From: Loripinus fragilis | Taxonomy: Eukaryota > Mollusca > Bivalvia > Lucinida > Lucinidae | Assembly: GCA_964019695.1 (NCBI GenBank) | Contig: OZ026525.1 | Span: 60,916,253-60,980,252 of the forward strand | DNA: 64,000 bases | Direction of reading: 5' to 3' | Part shown: in pieces, positions 10,440 to 21,927 of the stretch | Layout of the letters: each line of letters opens with the position of its first letter | How positions within the stretch are numbered: position 1 is the first letter of the stretch | Made by a program: the position numbers and the translations under genes | Notes under the pieces: model-generated | Seen by the model: the letters and a program-made list of their open reading frames with translations, nothing else | Databases searched by the model: none | What the model was told of the DNA's origin: nothing

Positions 10440-10830
10440 GCAAACAGTGCAGACCTACATCAGATGCTGTGGAATGCGGCATCTGATCAAGGTTTCACAT
10501 GTTTGCTTACAGAGTGTTCTATTAAAATTTGAATAAAAAATGAAAAATACCATCCAACCATCCTTAAATTGGAAATGGACTCCTCCAATTGATAAAGATG
10601 AGAAAATCTATTCAGGATAAATGGGCTGACCCGTTTAAGCCGAGCGTCCTTTTTATGGGACATAGGCAAATAGTGCAGACCCAGATCAGATGCCGCATCT
10701 GATCATGTTCTTCACTGTTTGCTTATAGTATGTTTGATTAAAATCGGAAATAAGAGAAAAATACCACACAACGCCCCTAGAAATAGAAATGGACACATCC
10801 TACTGATAAGGGTAGGAAAGTCTATTCAGC
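10440..10830 (+). repeat. Tandem pair of ~200-bp MITE-like units
   Basis: Two successive units begin 'gtcctttttaaaggacata' and 'gtcctttttatgggacata', each followed by a 'gcaaacagtgcagacc'-type hairpin, 'gaaaaataccat/c' and 'tctattcag'. An inverted relative lies at 55460-55640. Confidence 0.7.
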
Positions 10831-10835
10831 TTAAT

Positions 10836-11078
10836 TAACCCTTAAAGCGCCATAAAAAATGCACCTTAAAATGTTGTCTGTTGAAGTGGTCTGCTGCAAA
10901 TAATTGCCTAACATTAATGACAATTAAGTATAGAAGCAAACAGATTGGACCCAGAACAGAATGCTCCTATAGGAGCAGTCTGATCTGGGTCCACATTGTT
11001 TGCAATAGAGGCTTCTTAAACATTTCAGCAAACGAGAAAAGCAGACGACTTTTGTTGCGATTGGCGCTTTAAGGGTTA
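10836..11078. mobile_element. MITE family A copy (best termini)
   Basis: 243 bp with terminal inverted repeats 'taacccttaaagcgcc' and 'ggcgctttaagggtta'. Central hairpin with 'ggacccagaacagaatgctc' and 'ctgatctgggtccacattg'. Ends 72 bp before the last GCN1 exon. Confidence 0.85.
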
Positions 11079-11149
11079 GATGGGTTAAAAATTAAATTTG
11101 ACCCGTGATAAATGTATAGAGAGTTTCATATACTTTCCTATATTTGCAG

Positions 11150-11278
11150 ATAGTACAGCCTTTAGTTGACACTGGTATGCAAGGCCCGTTACAGGAGTTG
11201 ATTTCTAAGACATTAAGGAAGCTATGCAGTCAACCTGAACCACCTAAAGATCAAATTGATGACACAATACTCATTTAG
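11150..11278 (+). CDS. GCN1: GCN1 last coding exon with stop
   Basis: Acceptor 'tatatttgcag'. 129 nt = 42 codons plus TAG at 11276-11278. It encodes IVQPLVDTGMQGPLQELISK, TLRKLCSQPEPPKDQIDDTI and LI-stop, matching the vertebrate GCN1 C-terminus (...LASQADSTEQVDDTILT). The QIDDTIL ending is diagnostic. The five exons here give 268 complete codons (269 residues with the split Asp), roughly the last tenth of a protein that is about 2,670 residues in vertebrates. The 3' UTR runs straight into a SINE. Confidence 0.95.
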   Translation: MVQPLVDTGMQGPLQELISKTLRKLCSQPEPPKDQIDDTILI

Positions 11279-11487
11279 CAGGACTGCTGTGCCATACAGA
11301 TACAGTGGTAGAGTGCTTGAATTGAGATGGAGGGGCCGCAAGTTCCAGCCTCTCCGGCCTCGCTACCTTGTGTCCTTGAGCAAGAAAATTAATCCTAGCT
11401 TAGAACTGGTTCAACCCAGGAAGACCCATCCCTTTATAACTGAAAGATTGTTGATGGGACGTAAAGAATCAAATTAAACAAACAAAA
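11279..11487 (+). mobile_element. SINE family 2 copy in GCN1 3' UTR
   Basis: Recognisable SINE text ('agtggtagagtgcttga', 'ccttgagcaag', 'ggttcaacccaggaagaccc', 'gatgggacgtaaagaatc', tail 'aaacaaacaaa') starts within about 30 bp of the GCN1 stop. The nearest AATAAA after it is at about 11595 ('gtcaataaaaattt'), so the SINE is probably transcribed in the mRNA. Confidence 0.8.
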
Positions 11488-11627
11488 TACAGATACAGTG
11501 CAGATCCTTTATAACGCTGTGTTAACCCTTTACTCCACAAATTATTTTTAGATCATGACATCATTTTCTATTTTTAGACAACATTGAAAAAGTCAATAAA
11601 AATTTAAGTGAAAGAGAATGCTTTTGA

Positions 11628-11692
11628 AAATATTATGGAAAATGGAGCATTTGCTCCAAAAGAGCAAATGCTCCATTTTCCATGATATTTCA
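11628..11692. repeat. Perfect-looking palindrome
   Basis: 'ggaaaatggagcatttgctc' then its reverse complement with a short 'caaaag' type centre. Hairpin-forming, about 27-bp arms. Confidence 0.85.
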
Positions 11693-11799
11693 AAGGTGTT
11701 ATTATGGAGTATAGGGTTAAATTCATCCCGCCATGACTGGAAATTGTTGACTGGGACATTAAGCATCAACACAAACAATCGAAGAATATGTTTGGGATT

Positions 11800-12920
11800 G
11801 ATAGGAATGGACTGTGTTAAAAGTGAATCGTCTTATAAAGGGACAATTTTACAAAGGAATTATAGGAAAATGACATGGGCCTTTTCCTATACTAAGAAAA
11901 ACAATTGAAGGATATTTAGGTTCAACTCCATCTCTAACATTCAATACAATAAAAACTAAAATTATTATGAATGCATTTCATAGTTCCAGACAATTGCAAT
12001 CAAAGTTAATGCTTGATTTCAGTTACGCTCCAATTGTTCAAGTACCGTACAAATCCAAATGGTGCAACCCTCTATACTGAAAAGTCACAAACGTTAAAAA
12101 ATGATTAAAACCCATTTTTATCGTTTGTATTCCATAATGACGGGCTCCAAAATCATTGCTGGCTCTCCATCAAAGGTATGGCACCTAATTTTGCAGTTGT
12201 TTTAGGTGTTTTACTGCCAATTTGTTGTCAAATTGGCTCGGGTATGTCATAATTGTGCATTTTTGTTAAAGAAGCTATGCCATTATGAGGGCCAATGGCT
12301 GATAAATGGGAGTAAAAATTCGTCAGTGGTCGGTATTAGAACATAATCAATGACCAGATAAAGGTTGCAGCAATAACTATAAGCGCTAAATTTATTGCTT
12401 GTTAACTTTGGGTAGAGAGGGTCGGTACATTTGGCGTGGTACTGTGTCGTAACAAATGACCCGTAAATTTCATTTTGCATTTTGGTGACTTGCATAGTTA
12501 TAGTTCTATCAGATATAAACTTACTATGTTTGAAAATTATTTTCTCAAGTGTTATAAAATCAAAAGAATTTCAATATCCTTCAATTGTTTTTCTGAGTAT
12601 ATAAATCCTTTGTAAAAAAAATCCATGGTAAAAAAAAATTGCAGCCACAACATTGCGACGTTATCTCCATCTATAACTGTGTTATAAGTGAACCATGTTA
12701 TAAAGAGACAATTTTAAAATTGAAAAATTTTACAAAAGAATTGCAGAAAAATGACATTTCATGGTCATTTTCCCATAATTTCTTAGTGAAATTAAATGGT
12801 AAAAAAATCAGAGCCACAACATGGCCATGTTATATCCATATATAACTGTGTTATAAGTGAACCATGTTATAAAGGGACAATTTTGTTGACGATGGATAAT
12901 TTTACAAATGAAATACAGGA
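11800..12920 (+). repeat. Local direct repeats of 'ttataaagggacaatttt'
   Basis: Three copies of a 100-150 bp segment near 11810, 12660 and 12845 share 'gtgttataagtgaaccatg', 'ttataaa(g)ggacaatttt', 'ttttacaaa' and 'ggaaaatgac'. No coding signal. Confidence 0.65.
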
Positions 12921-13061
12921 AAATGACCATTTTGTAAAACTTCATGGCTTAAGATTTGGGAGCCACAACATTTTACCCAAATCCATGTTAAAAATCTTGC
13001 CATGTGGACTTTCGAGTTGGAGTCGATTTTATCAGTTACCCCTTGTATTAAACGCATTGAT

Positions 13062-13315
13062 GCAAGTTGCCTGATAAACATTGTCTATCTGACGGCATGT
13101 GCCTTTATCAGGTCATGGTGACGTTGCACTTTTTGAATGACGTCGCTTATGACGTTGAATAAACACACAAATCGAAAATTACGTCATTATCACAAGTTTG
13201 AAGAGTGAAACAATGGGTAAACTGCGATGTCAATAAGTGTTCTCAAAGCCTTGCCTTGTGAACTTGATATCAAAAGACACTCACCTAGTATTCTCTATGT
13301 ACTACTTTTTGAACC
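13062..13315 (-). repeat. Repeat family J copy
   Basis: Shares 'ttgatatcaaaagacactca', 'cctagtattct', 'gacgtcattcaaaaagtgc' (inverted) and 'gataaacattgtctat' with 24117-24420 and 59757-60035. About 250-300 bp, no ORF conserved between copies. Confidence 0.75.
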
Positions 13316-13575
13316 TAATTAGAACCTTTATGTGTTATGTTGTAAAATAATGATGAAAAACAGGGGAGATAATCCATGTGCTCTTAATCTCCATAATGAT
13401 TAATTATTATTACTATTATTAATTTTATTACATGTCTACTGTCTACTATCAGAGCATGATTAAACACAAAAATATTTCATTATCATTATAATGCGTTTCA
13501 CTTGTAACTATCACCACTCCACAGCACATGCCTTGTTTAAAAAGTTTTTAGAAGAGGAAAAATTACACCCTCATA

Positions 13576-13965
13576 CAGGGTTCGCTTAGGCTTGAAAAGT
13601 ACTTGAATATACAAGACTGTCTTGAAAAGTCCTTGAAAATAAAATTTGCCTTGAAAAGTACCTGAAAAACATTCAAAGGCCTTGAAAAGTCCTTGATTTT
13701 TACCATTTGCAAGAGGATTCAACACTGTTTTTTGGAGGCCTAAATCAGTATAAAATCCTTCATTTGGTACTGCACCAAATAAAGGCACCATAATTTTACA
13801 CTGATTTTCTAAAACTAATATTTTTAGTAATGGACTCTTGTCACTTCAGAAATAGAATTTTAATGTGTAAATTAAGTTTTTGGTCCTTGAAAATGGTAGG
13901 AAAGTCTTTAAGAAGTCCTTGAAAAGTCCTTGAATTTTTACACAAACATGCCTGTATGAGCCCTT
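13576..13965 (+). mobile_element. Repeat family E copy
   Basis: Ends 'cagggttcgcttaggctt' and 'gcctgtatgagccct'. Internal 'cttgaaaagtccttga' phrases throughout. Confidence 0.8.
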
Positions 13966-13984
13966 TAATAGATATGGTAATCAC

Positions 13985-14260
13985 TGCTGTGGCTCAGTTG
14001 GTAGATTGTTAGACTGAGGATATACCGGTAAGGTTTGCTAGAGTGAGACTCACCACCGGCAGAGTCTCTGTGTTATGTCATTGAGCAAGACATTTTATCT
14101 GCTGCTTAGTACTGGTTCAAACCAGGAAGACCCGTCCCTTTATAACTGAAAGATTGTTGATAGGACGTGTAAGAATCAAATCAAACAAACCAGGAAGACA
14201 GGAAATTTTCTCAACATAGCTGAACAATTGTTGACAGGGATGTAAGCATCAAAACAAACA
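13985..14260 (+). mobile_element. SINE family 2 copy with extra 3' piece
   Basis: A near-complete SINE (13985-14190) is followed by a second 3'-end fragment ('ccaggaagacaggaa', 'tgaacaattgttgacag', 'aaacaaacaaa'). Confidence 0.75.
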
Positions 14261-14479
14261 AATATTGCAGTTACTTAAGCTATGGTTGATTTAATTATTA
14301 TCTGGCAAATACTTGAAAAAACTTGATGTGTTGAAACATGTATGTATATTATATGATTAATTCCTCTTGAAAGGAGGAGGTAAGGTTTATTAGAGTTGTG
14401 GTGCTTGGTGGAGACGGAGTCAATAGTGCTATTTTTATTTTAACTTATGTGCTATATTCATCAAACAAAATGTCAGGTC

Positions 14480-14615
14480 TGGTGTAGATCTAAACTGTTT
14501 AATTCCCTGATTCCTAGAAGATCTTTTGAAAGTTAAGTTTGAAAAAAAATCAGCAAGTGACAAACATGCAAAATTACCAAGCATGCAAATATTAAGGCAA
14601 GTGACTTGTGTACCC
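14480..14615. repeat. MITE family B fragment
   Basis: Has 'gtttgaaaaaaaatcagca', 'aaaattaccaagcatgcaa', the right half of family B. Left half decayed. Confidence 0.55.
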
Positions 14616-14708
14616 AGTATAGTAAGCCAAATTGTCTCCTGAAGTTGATTCAGTGAGCACACAATATTGTATAAATAGAGGATCTTACGTGAGTGCTCAT
14701 GTTTTATT

Positions 14709-14710
<2 letters not shown>

Positions 14711-14745
<35 letters not shown>
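14711..14745. repeat. Poly-G tract (35)
   Basis: Thirty-five consecutive G, directly seen. Length is probably unstable or assembly-limited. Confidence 0.95.
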
Positions 14746-14746
<1 letters not shown>

Positions 14747-15324
14747 AGACAGCAGGTGATATCTTTTTCTATGGGTGGTTGGTGCAGAAAGTTTTCAAAT
14801 TATATGGGTCATTGGTGTTCGACCAAATCTAATTACATGGGTGGTTGGTATTTCGCTGCGTGGAAGCGGAAGAAAGAATATTATCTGCCCCAAAAAAGAG
14901 AGAAGTTTTATCAAATCTAGCCAAAAGAAAGCGTAGAGGTTAGCAAACCACAGCGGAAACGGCCATTTTTGTTTATACGCAATTGTCAAAACTCGGATGT
15001 TTCCGTCGATTATTGGTAAAAAAACTATACCCGAATAAACTCCCCAATAGTGGCTTCTATAGCGGTCATTACTTCACTTGGGAAACATGTATTTTCAGAA
15101 GAATTTATTCAAGGAAACAACACTATAGGGTAGTTAGGCTACTGGTAAAACCCAATACCTGAAAAAACCTGTACCAATAAAGACTGAAACTGGACATTGG
15201 AATAATGCGTTTTACCATTTCTTTCATTGAGAAAGATGCGCAGTTGATTACACTGATAATACTTGTGAATTGATCTGTTTGATTGCTTTGCACAGTTAAG
15301 GTAGCGCCTAAGATCATATTATTT

Positions 15325-16900
15325 TTATGCCTCCAAAGGAACTTTGGGAGGCATATAGTAATCGCACTATCTGTCCGTCCGTCCGCCCGTCCCGCTTTCG
15401 TGTCCGGTCCATATCTCCTATATTCTTTGAGGTAGGAATTCCAAAATTTGGTGTGTGGATACATCTTGGGATGGCAGAGTGTCGCAAACCATTTTCAGGT
15501 CACTGTGACCTTGACCTCTGACCTAGTTTTTAGAATAATCGTGTCTGGAGCATATCTCTTATATTATTTGAGGTACATATCTCAAATTCAGTGTGTGGAT
15601 GCATCTTGGGATGACGAAGTGTCGCGTACCATAATTGGGTCACTGTGATCTTGAACTTGACCTCTGACCTAGTTTTTAGAAACTGCATTGAGTCTTGTGC
15701 ATATCTCCTATATTCTTTGAGATAGGAATTCCAAATTTGGTGTGTAAATGCATCTTGGGATGACGGGGTGTCACATGCCAATTTTGGGTCACTGTGACCT
15801 TGACCTCTGACCTAGTTTTAAGAATTATTGTGTCCGGAGCATATCTCTTATATTCTTTGAGTTAGGAATTCCAAATTTGGTGTGTGGATGCATCTTGGGA
15901 TAGCGGAGTGTCATGTACCATTTTCGGGTCACTGTGACCTTGACCTCTGACCTAGTTTTTAGAATAATTGTCCGGAGCATATCTCTTATATTATTTGAGG
16001 TAGGAATTTCAAATTTGGTGTGTGGATGCATCTTGGGATGACGAAGTATCACATACCATTATTGGGTCACTGTGACCTTGAACTTGACCTCTGACCTAGT
16101 TTCTAGAAATTGCATTGAGTCTGGTGCATATCTCCTATATTCTTTGAGATAGGAATTCCAAATTTGGTGTGTAAATGCATCTTGGGATGACGGGGTGTCG
16201 AATACCTTTTTTGGGTCACTGTGACCTTGACCTCTGACCTAGTTTTAAGAATTATTGTGTCCCGAGCATAAGTCTTATATTCTTTGAGTTAGGAATTCAG
16301 AATTTGGTGTGTGGATGCATCTTGGGATAGCAGAGTGTCTTGTACCATTTTCAGGTCACCTTGACCTTTGACCTAGTTTTTAGAATAATCATGTCCAAGG
16401 CATATCTTATATTATTTGAGGTAGGAATCTCAAATTTGGTGTGTGGATGCATCTGTAGATGACGAAGTGTCGCGTACCATAATTAAGTAACCTTGAACTT
16501 GACCTCTGACCTAGTTTCTAGAAACTGGTGCATATCTCCTATATACTTGAAATAGGAATTCCAAAATTTGGTATGTAAATGCATCTTGGGATGCCTGAGT
16601 GTCACAAACCATTTTTGGGTCACTGTGACCTTGACCTCTGACCTAGTTTCAAGAATTGTTGTGTCCAGAGCATATCTCCCATATTCTTTGATGTAGGAAT
16701 CCCAAATTTGGGATGGTGATTCCTCTTGGGATGGCGGAGTGGTGCATACCATTTTGAGTCACTTTGACCTTGACATTGACTTCTGGCCTCATTTCTAGGT
16801 TTTTCATGCTATATTACAGCTAACTTTCCTCAAATGTGTCATATGCTAGACCAATTCCTTTGGGGGCATTGGTCGTGTGTTTGTAACATTTCTTGTTTCT
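15325..16900. repeat. (GTCC)n-headed element with ~142-bp higher-order array
   Basis: Head 'cctccaaaggaactttggga' and '(gtcc)n', then ten units of 138-150 bp marked by 'gcatcttgggat' at about 15461, 15601, 15751, 15891, 16029, 16177, 16319, 16449, 16579 and 16725. Each unit has 'tgaccttgacctctgacc', 'catatctc', 'taggaattccaaatttgg'. Three unit types recur in order a-b-c, giving a ~425-bp higher-order period. The tail returns to unique sequence after 'ccaattcctttgggggcatt', which inverts the head. Confidence 0.85.
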
Positions 16901-17219
16901 GCTGAGGCTTTATTATTTCAATTTGCTTTATGGGACACTCAGTCTCCATTCTCTTGCGCAGGCGCGATACTAAAGAATCAACCTGTCTGCTAAGGCACAT
17001 CACGACGGAAAAGTGGGGTTTGTGTCAATACGCGGTGTGCATCACCTGAAACACTACATTAAAAAAGTAACAAGCACTGAATGGCTATATATAATCCGTT
17101 TATGGAGACATCCAGTAACCTTTGGTAGCTAAACAATAACAATGATTGGTATTACAGTATTTAGCAAAACAATGATAAGATTTTCTACACCAAAACATTT
17201 TTCAGTCAAAAATTTGGTT

Positions 17220-17345
17220 TCAGTGACACGTGATGACGCAGTTTGATAACAAGTTTAAGCCAACCAATCGGGCGAATCACATGATTTGATGACGCTATCA
17301 GTAAACAAATATGTCACGTGTACCCACAATGCTCAAATCAGACAG
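17220..17345 (+). promoter_or_regulatory. Promoter-like patch with possible tiny first exon
   Basis: Locally CpG-containing sequence with 'gacacgtgatgacgca', 'ccaatcgggcg' (CCAAT at 17264-17268) and 'gtcacgtgtac' within 100 bp. Then comes an ATG at 17329 with codons M L K S D followed by 'AG|GTGAGT', a strong donor at 17346. This would suit a short first coding exon of a + strand gene, but I recognise no following exon, so the assignment is weak. Confidence 0.3.
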
Positions 17346-18077
17346 GTGAGTATTTGAAAGATGCTTCCCGGCGGAGACAATGACTCAGTCTCTCATGAAC
17401 CCCCACCACCACCACCCCCACTACCCCTATTTTCTTTCCTTAAAACGTTCCAATGTCTTGCTGTGACATTTAATTTGGACAGCAAATGTGGAACCAAAGA
17501 CCAGCATTGATGTAAGCAAAAATGTGTTCAATTTCTGAATTCGCCCGCTGATTTTGGACGATCTCTGTCGTCTACACCCCCTGAGTCCAGAGGGAGGCTC
17601 CGTGAACGAGCCGCTGGGGAGTAAATTGCAGAGATGCACATGCGTACCTGCAACGGTCTGAGATAAACATCTGGTTTGCGATGAAAAAGATCGACCATCT
17701 GTACTTTTACATTTGTTTCCTCTTCTCTAAAGGATAAAATGCATTTTAAGTGCCGTCTTCCCCCCCCCCCCCAGGTCAGGTCTTTTTTTCTGGAATAGCC
17801 CTGAGCATTTTATTTCTTTTTCGCAACCATTGTAATATATTCAATAATACAAGAGCAGGAATGTTAGATTATATTTATCAAATGACATTAAGATTACTTT
17901 GAATTCTCATTTCTTGCTTAAAAATGTTATTATTTTGTCATTTTGTACGCAACCTTGTTATGGATGTCATAACGTTTCGCAAAAATCTGTAAACCACTAG
18001 TGGTTAATCGATTTTATTGCCTGGCGTTATTTCACTCCCAGACACAACATCATATGATAAACAAAAATTATATTACT

Positions 18078-18408
18078 GGGCCGCGTAGCGCAGTCGGTAA
18101 CGTGACTGGCTACAGATGCGTGTCTGACTGCAGATCCAGGGGTCGCAAGTTCGATCCCGGTCCGGTCCCATACTTTCGTGGAGCTTGATCATGAAATAAT
18201 TTCTACGGTCATTCTCCTCCCTTCCGCTGATTTATTCAAGAAGGGTTGTTGTCAGTTACAAGCGAAAGTATGTGCACGAATTACTGGTTAACAGCTTGTT
18301 CAAGCCTGCCCAGGAAAAAGTGTGGTTAGGTTAACTGACCGTCCCGCAATGACCATAGCTGTTGACTTGGGACGTAAAGCAACAAAACAAACAAACAAAC
18401 AAAACAAA
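18078..18408 (+). mobile_element. SINE family 1, full-length
   Basis: tRNA-like head: A-box region 'tagcgcagtcggtaacgtg', B box 'gttcgatccc'. Body 'catactttcgtggagcttga', 'aagggttgttgtcagttaca', 'caagcctgcccaggaaaa', end 'gggacgtaaagcaac' and (aaac)n. About 330 bp. Confidence 0.9.
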
Positions 18409-18799
18409 AATTATAAGCAGGGATAATTCTGGTACAAAACATCACAAGAGAAATAACTAAATTCAGCAAAAAACGATGAGAAATTGTAATTTACAGTTTA
18501 AGAGATTTTAACAAAATCCTTAGATAAATCTCATTTTGCTAGAAAAATGAGCAAATCTCCCAATATCTCGCCCGAAAATAATCTCTGTGACAAGATACAT
18601 GTTGCTCACGCTTATTTGGATATTCCCTGTTTACATATGGGCCAGCACACAAGGTTTTGGTACTTATCGCATCGGTGAGCAGTGAAGGGTCAGACCAGCA
18701 TGCGCATAGGCGCAGTCTCTCCAGAGCCTTAGATCGTCGCTTCTCGCATACAAATTATGAAAGTAGATAATGGCTCAGACCAAAGAGTCGACCTCCTAG

Positions 18800-19030
18800 C
18801 CCCACTTAATAGTTCAGTAAAGTCTCCTAGTATCGTCTGCTGATAACTTTTGCAAACAGTTTGGACCCAGATCAGGCCCGACAAAATGTCGAGCCTGATC
18901 TGGATCCAATCTGTTTGACACTCAGATGGTATTCCTGAAAGAATTTTTCGAAAAAAATTGATTTTGAAAAAAATCAGCAGACGACAAAAAAGCATGAAAA
19001 CTTTCCCAGGGGGGCAAAGAGCTAAAGGAA
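18800..19030. mobile_element. MITE family B copy
   Basis: Arms 'gcaaacagtttggacccag' and 'ctggatccaatctgtttg' around 'ggcccgacaaaatgtcgagcc', then 'attcctgaaagaatttttc', 'aaaaaatcagcagacgaca'. Right terminus 'ggcaaagagctaa' is divergent. Confidence 0.75.
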
Positions 19031-19079
19031 ATTGGGCATATGTAATAAATACCAAAATCTCGTGTTCAGGTGAATTCTG

Positions 19080-19295
19080 GTTAGATCACAACAAAAGTCG
19101 TCTGCTTTTCTCGTCTGCTGAAATGTTAAGAGGCCTAAATGGCAAACAGTGTGGACCCAGATCAGACTGCTCCTTCTGGGTCCACACTTTTTGCTTCTAT
19201 ACTTAATTTATCAGTAAAGTTAGGCAATTATTTGCAGCATACGACTTCAGCAGATGACATTTTCAGATGTATTTTTTTCTTGGCGCCTTAAGGAT
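19080..19295. mobile_element. MITE family A copy
   Basis: 'acaacaaaagtcgtctgctt', 'gcaaacagtgtggacccag', 'ctgggtccacactttttgc', 'ttaggcaattatttgcagca', right end 'ggcgccttaaggatta'. Confidence 0.8.
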
Positions 19296-19519
19296 TAAAA
19301 TTTCTTGTACTTTACCACAGTTCAAATCGTTGTCTGCTATTTTCTTCATAAAATTCAGCTTGTTCACTTTCAAAAGGAAATGATAACAAAAATGACTATA
19401 TAATATGGCCAGTGGGAGTTAAGAGAGATAAAATGTAAACATGTACATTAGTGTGAAATAAAGTATTGAACTTTTTCAGTGTTACTGTATTTATCCTAAA
19501 TACCATATCAGCCTCTTCA

Positions 19520-19585
19520 CGAGCTTAGTGCTGGTTCAACCCAGGAAGGCCCATCCTGACATAACTGAAATATTACTGAGCATAA
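19520..19585 (+). mobile_element. SINE family 2, 3' fragment
   Basis: 'cttagtgctggttcaaccca', 'ggaaggcccatcctgacata', 'actgaaatatt'. Truncated on both sides. Confidence 0.6.
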
Positions 19586-19744
19586 ACAAGAAAAGCTGTC
19601 TTTGGGGTTTACAACAAGGTGCATGAAGCATCTGTATGAAATGTATTGCATATGCAAGTGAGCTTAGTTTGCTGTCAATTATATTTCTGTTTTCCGTGAG
19701 GTATTGAACAGATGCAAAAATCTAAAGATTCATTAATTCTTTTC

Positions 19745-19940
19745 TTACTAAGGGCGACTTATGTTGTCTGCTGAATTTTTGCAAACTGTTTGAATTCAGA
19801 TCAGGACCGACATTTTGTCGGTCCTGATCAGGATCCAAACATTTTGACACTCTGCTAGTGTTCCTGAAAGAGTAAACTTTTTTAAAAATCAGCAGACAAA
19901 AACGAACACATGACAAATTACCCAGCATGCAAAGAGTTAA
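19745..19940. mobile_element. MITE family B copy
   Basis: Central 'atcaggaccgacattttgtc' with inverse 'ggtcctgatcagg', 'tgttcctgaaagagtaaa', end 'ttacccagcatgcaaagagt', the best-kept family B terminus. Confidence 0.75.
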
Positions 19941-20099
19941 ATGCTTGCTTTTCACTTTCGAACACACCTTCAGCTATTCTTCCACGAAATGCTTCCAGGC
20001 ATGACTGTAATAGTAAGTGAATTGAATGAGTTGAGGGTCATTACTTGGAGGTCGTGGTAGAAGTATAGTAGACAAGATATGTCTGAATATTTATGGTTA

Positions 20100-20345
20100 A
20101 TAAGGTAATCATGTATTTGATATGGTAACCAATCTAAAATTTTGAACACTTTTCTGTTTCTGTTCTCTAATAAAACGTGGGTAACCAAGGCTGGAATTCA
20201 CAAAATGCTTGTCAAAATAGCAAACAGGGAAGACCCTGATCAGACTGCTTCTTCAGAATCAGTCTGATCTGGGTCTGCACTGTTTGTCTTTACCTTTTTT
20301 GCAAGGAACTAGTGTTCGAAATTTTAGAATGTCTACGGTACTTAA
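20100..20345 (+). repeat. Repeat family M, uninterrupted copy
   Basis: Contains 'gcttgtcaaaatagcaaaca', 'gaccctgatcagactgcttc' and the inverted 'cagtctgatctgggtctgca'. Gives the empty site for the family C insertion at 5836. Confidence 0.75.
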
Positions 20346-20417
20346 TTTTAAGGAAAATAAAGAAGTTGCTTGTACAGTGTTGCTCAGAACCTGTTTTTTT
20401 TATTCTTTACCCCATTT

Positions 20418-20610
20418 GGGAGCGCAGTGGCTCAGTAGTAGAGTGCTTGACTCGAGACCGAGGGGTCCCGGGTTCGAGCCTCAACAGTGTCACCGCATTG
20501 TGGTCCTTGAGCAAGACACATTTTTCCTAGCTTAGTACTGGTTCAACCCAGGAAGACCCGTCCCTGTTTTACTGATTGTTGATGGGACTAAAAAATCAAA
20601 TCAAACAAAC
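20418..20610 (+). mobile_element. SINE family 2, full-length
   Basis: Head 'ggagcgcagtggctcagtag', B box 'gggttcgagcc', tail 'caaatcaaacaaacaag'. First of a cluster of same-strand copies to 23457. Confidence 0.9.
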
Positions 20611-20854
20611 AAGTCTTTACCTCATTTAACTCCCTTTCATATACTCATGGACACCAATCTTTTGAGACAGATTTGATTTGGTAATTTTAGAGTACTTGGA
20701 ATACGCCAGAACAGCCACTTAAAACTGGGTGCTTAGGAGTTATCCATTCTACTCCAGTGTAAATCTAGTACCTGATGATTGAGTGATGAAAATATCACTC
20801 AACAAGATGGCAAAGAAGAAAAAATGAATATTACATATAATTTCATCTCTTATG

Positions 20855-21025
20855 CACTCGAGACGGAGAGGGAGTGGGTTAAAGCCTCACCGGCGTCACT
20901 GCATTGTGGTCCTTGAGCAAGACACAGTTATCCTAGCTTAGTACTGGCTCAACCCAGGAAGACCCGTCCCTGTTTAACTGAAAGATTGTTGATCGGACGT
21001 AAAGAATCAAATTAAACAAACAAAA
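20855..21025 (+). mobile_element. SINE family 2, 5'-truncated
   Basis: Begins inside the head at 'gcactcgagacggag' and runs to 'caaattaaacaaacaaa'. Body text as in the full copies. Confidence 0.85.
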
Positions 21026-21392
21026 AATCTCTTTTGCAAATAGGCTTTTTTTTCAAATATGAATCTATCTGAAGACATAAAAATATCTCAGTACATTCAG
21101 GCAGTGCTCTGCCATCTTGTTTCTGAACAGGTCACGTGACTGGTCTGTCCATGCCACCTCAGAAGATGGAGCATGGCAGAGTATTCCAGCACAGATGTTC
21201 CAGTGCACTTGATTTCTGTTCTCAGTAAAAAGAGTAGAGAGAACAGCTAAAAATCAAGTCCACCCCAGGTAAGGCTCAAATCGGCCTGCTCAGCTACACA
21301 GACTAGAATGCTGAAGCTGGTCTGTGCCTTTATTGTTCACATGAAGCAAAATAAGGTTTTTCTACTAAGAATGCCAATAATCTCCTAAAAAA

Positions 21393-21575
21393 GGGAGCGC
21401 AGTGGTAGAGTGCTTGACTCAAGACCAAGAGGCTGTGGTTTCGAGCCTCACCTGCGTCACTGCTTTGTGATCCTTGTGCAAGACACATTTATCCTGAGTA
21501 CTGGTTCAACCCAGGAAGACCCATCCCCGATTAACTGAAAGATTGCTGAATGGACGTAAAGAATAAAAAAAAATT
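21393..21575 (+). mobile_element. SINE family 2 copy
   Basis: 'gggagcgcagtggtagagtg' has a small head deletion relative to other copies; B box 'ggtttcgagcc'; ends in A-rich sequence. Confidence 0.85.
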
Positions 21576-21794
21576 TCCTAAAATTTGAATGGGGCGGTCA
21601 ACCTAATGAGCCATTGCTTTTATAAACATGGATCTGAAGAATCCAATAATTCTCCATGCAAAGCTAGGATATAAGCCTACATACAGGACAGGCCAGCACT
21701 GCTGGCTCCATATCTTCCACCAGTAAAGAATGGTTCAGTATACAGGTATGTCTGTAATGCCAGGCCTTTTTTCATGCTCAACTCAGTTGAACAG

Positions 21795-21927
21795 GGAGAG
21801 CGAAGTGGCTCAGTGGTAGAGTGCTTGACTCGAGACCTAGGGTCCGAGCCTCACTGCGTTGTGTCCTTGAGCAAGAACATTAACCCTAGCTTAGTACTGG
21901 TTCAACCCAGGAAGACCCGTCCCTTTA
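21795..21927 (+). mobile_element. SINE family 2, left part (interrupted)
   Basis: Normal SINE text to 'gacccgtccctttа' where it is cut at 21927 by the element at 21928-22988; the rest of the SINE resumes at 22989. Confidence 0.88.

Noticed and set aside
15318..16900. Possible CRISPR or bacterial repeat array
   Set aside because: Units are ~142 bp, degenerate and without spacers, and the genome is eukaryotic.
17427..17639. 70-codon minus-strand frame MHLCNLLPSG...
   Set aside because: No family match; composition explained by the CpG-rich promoter-like patch and neighbouring unique sequence.
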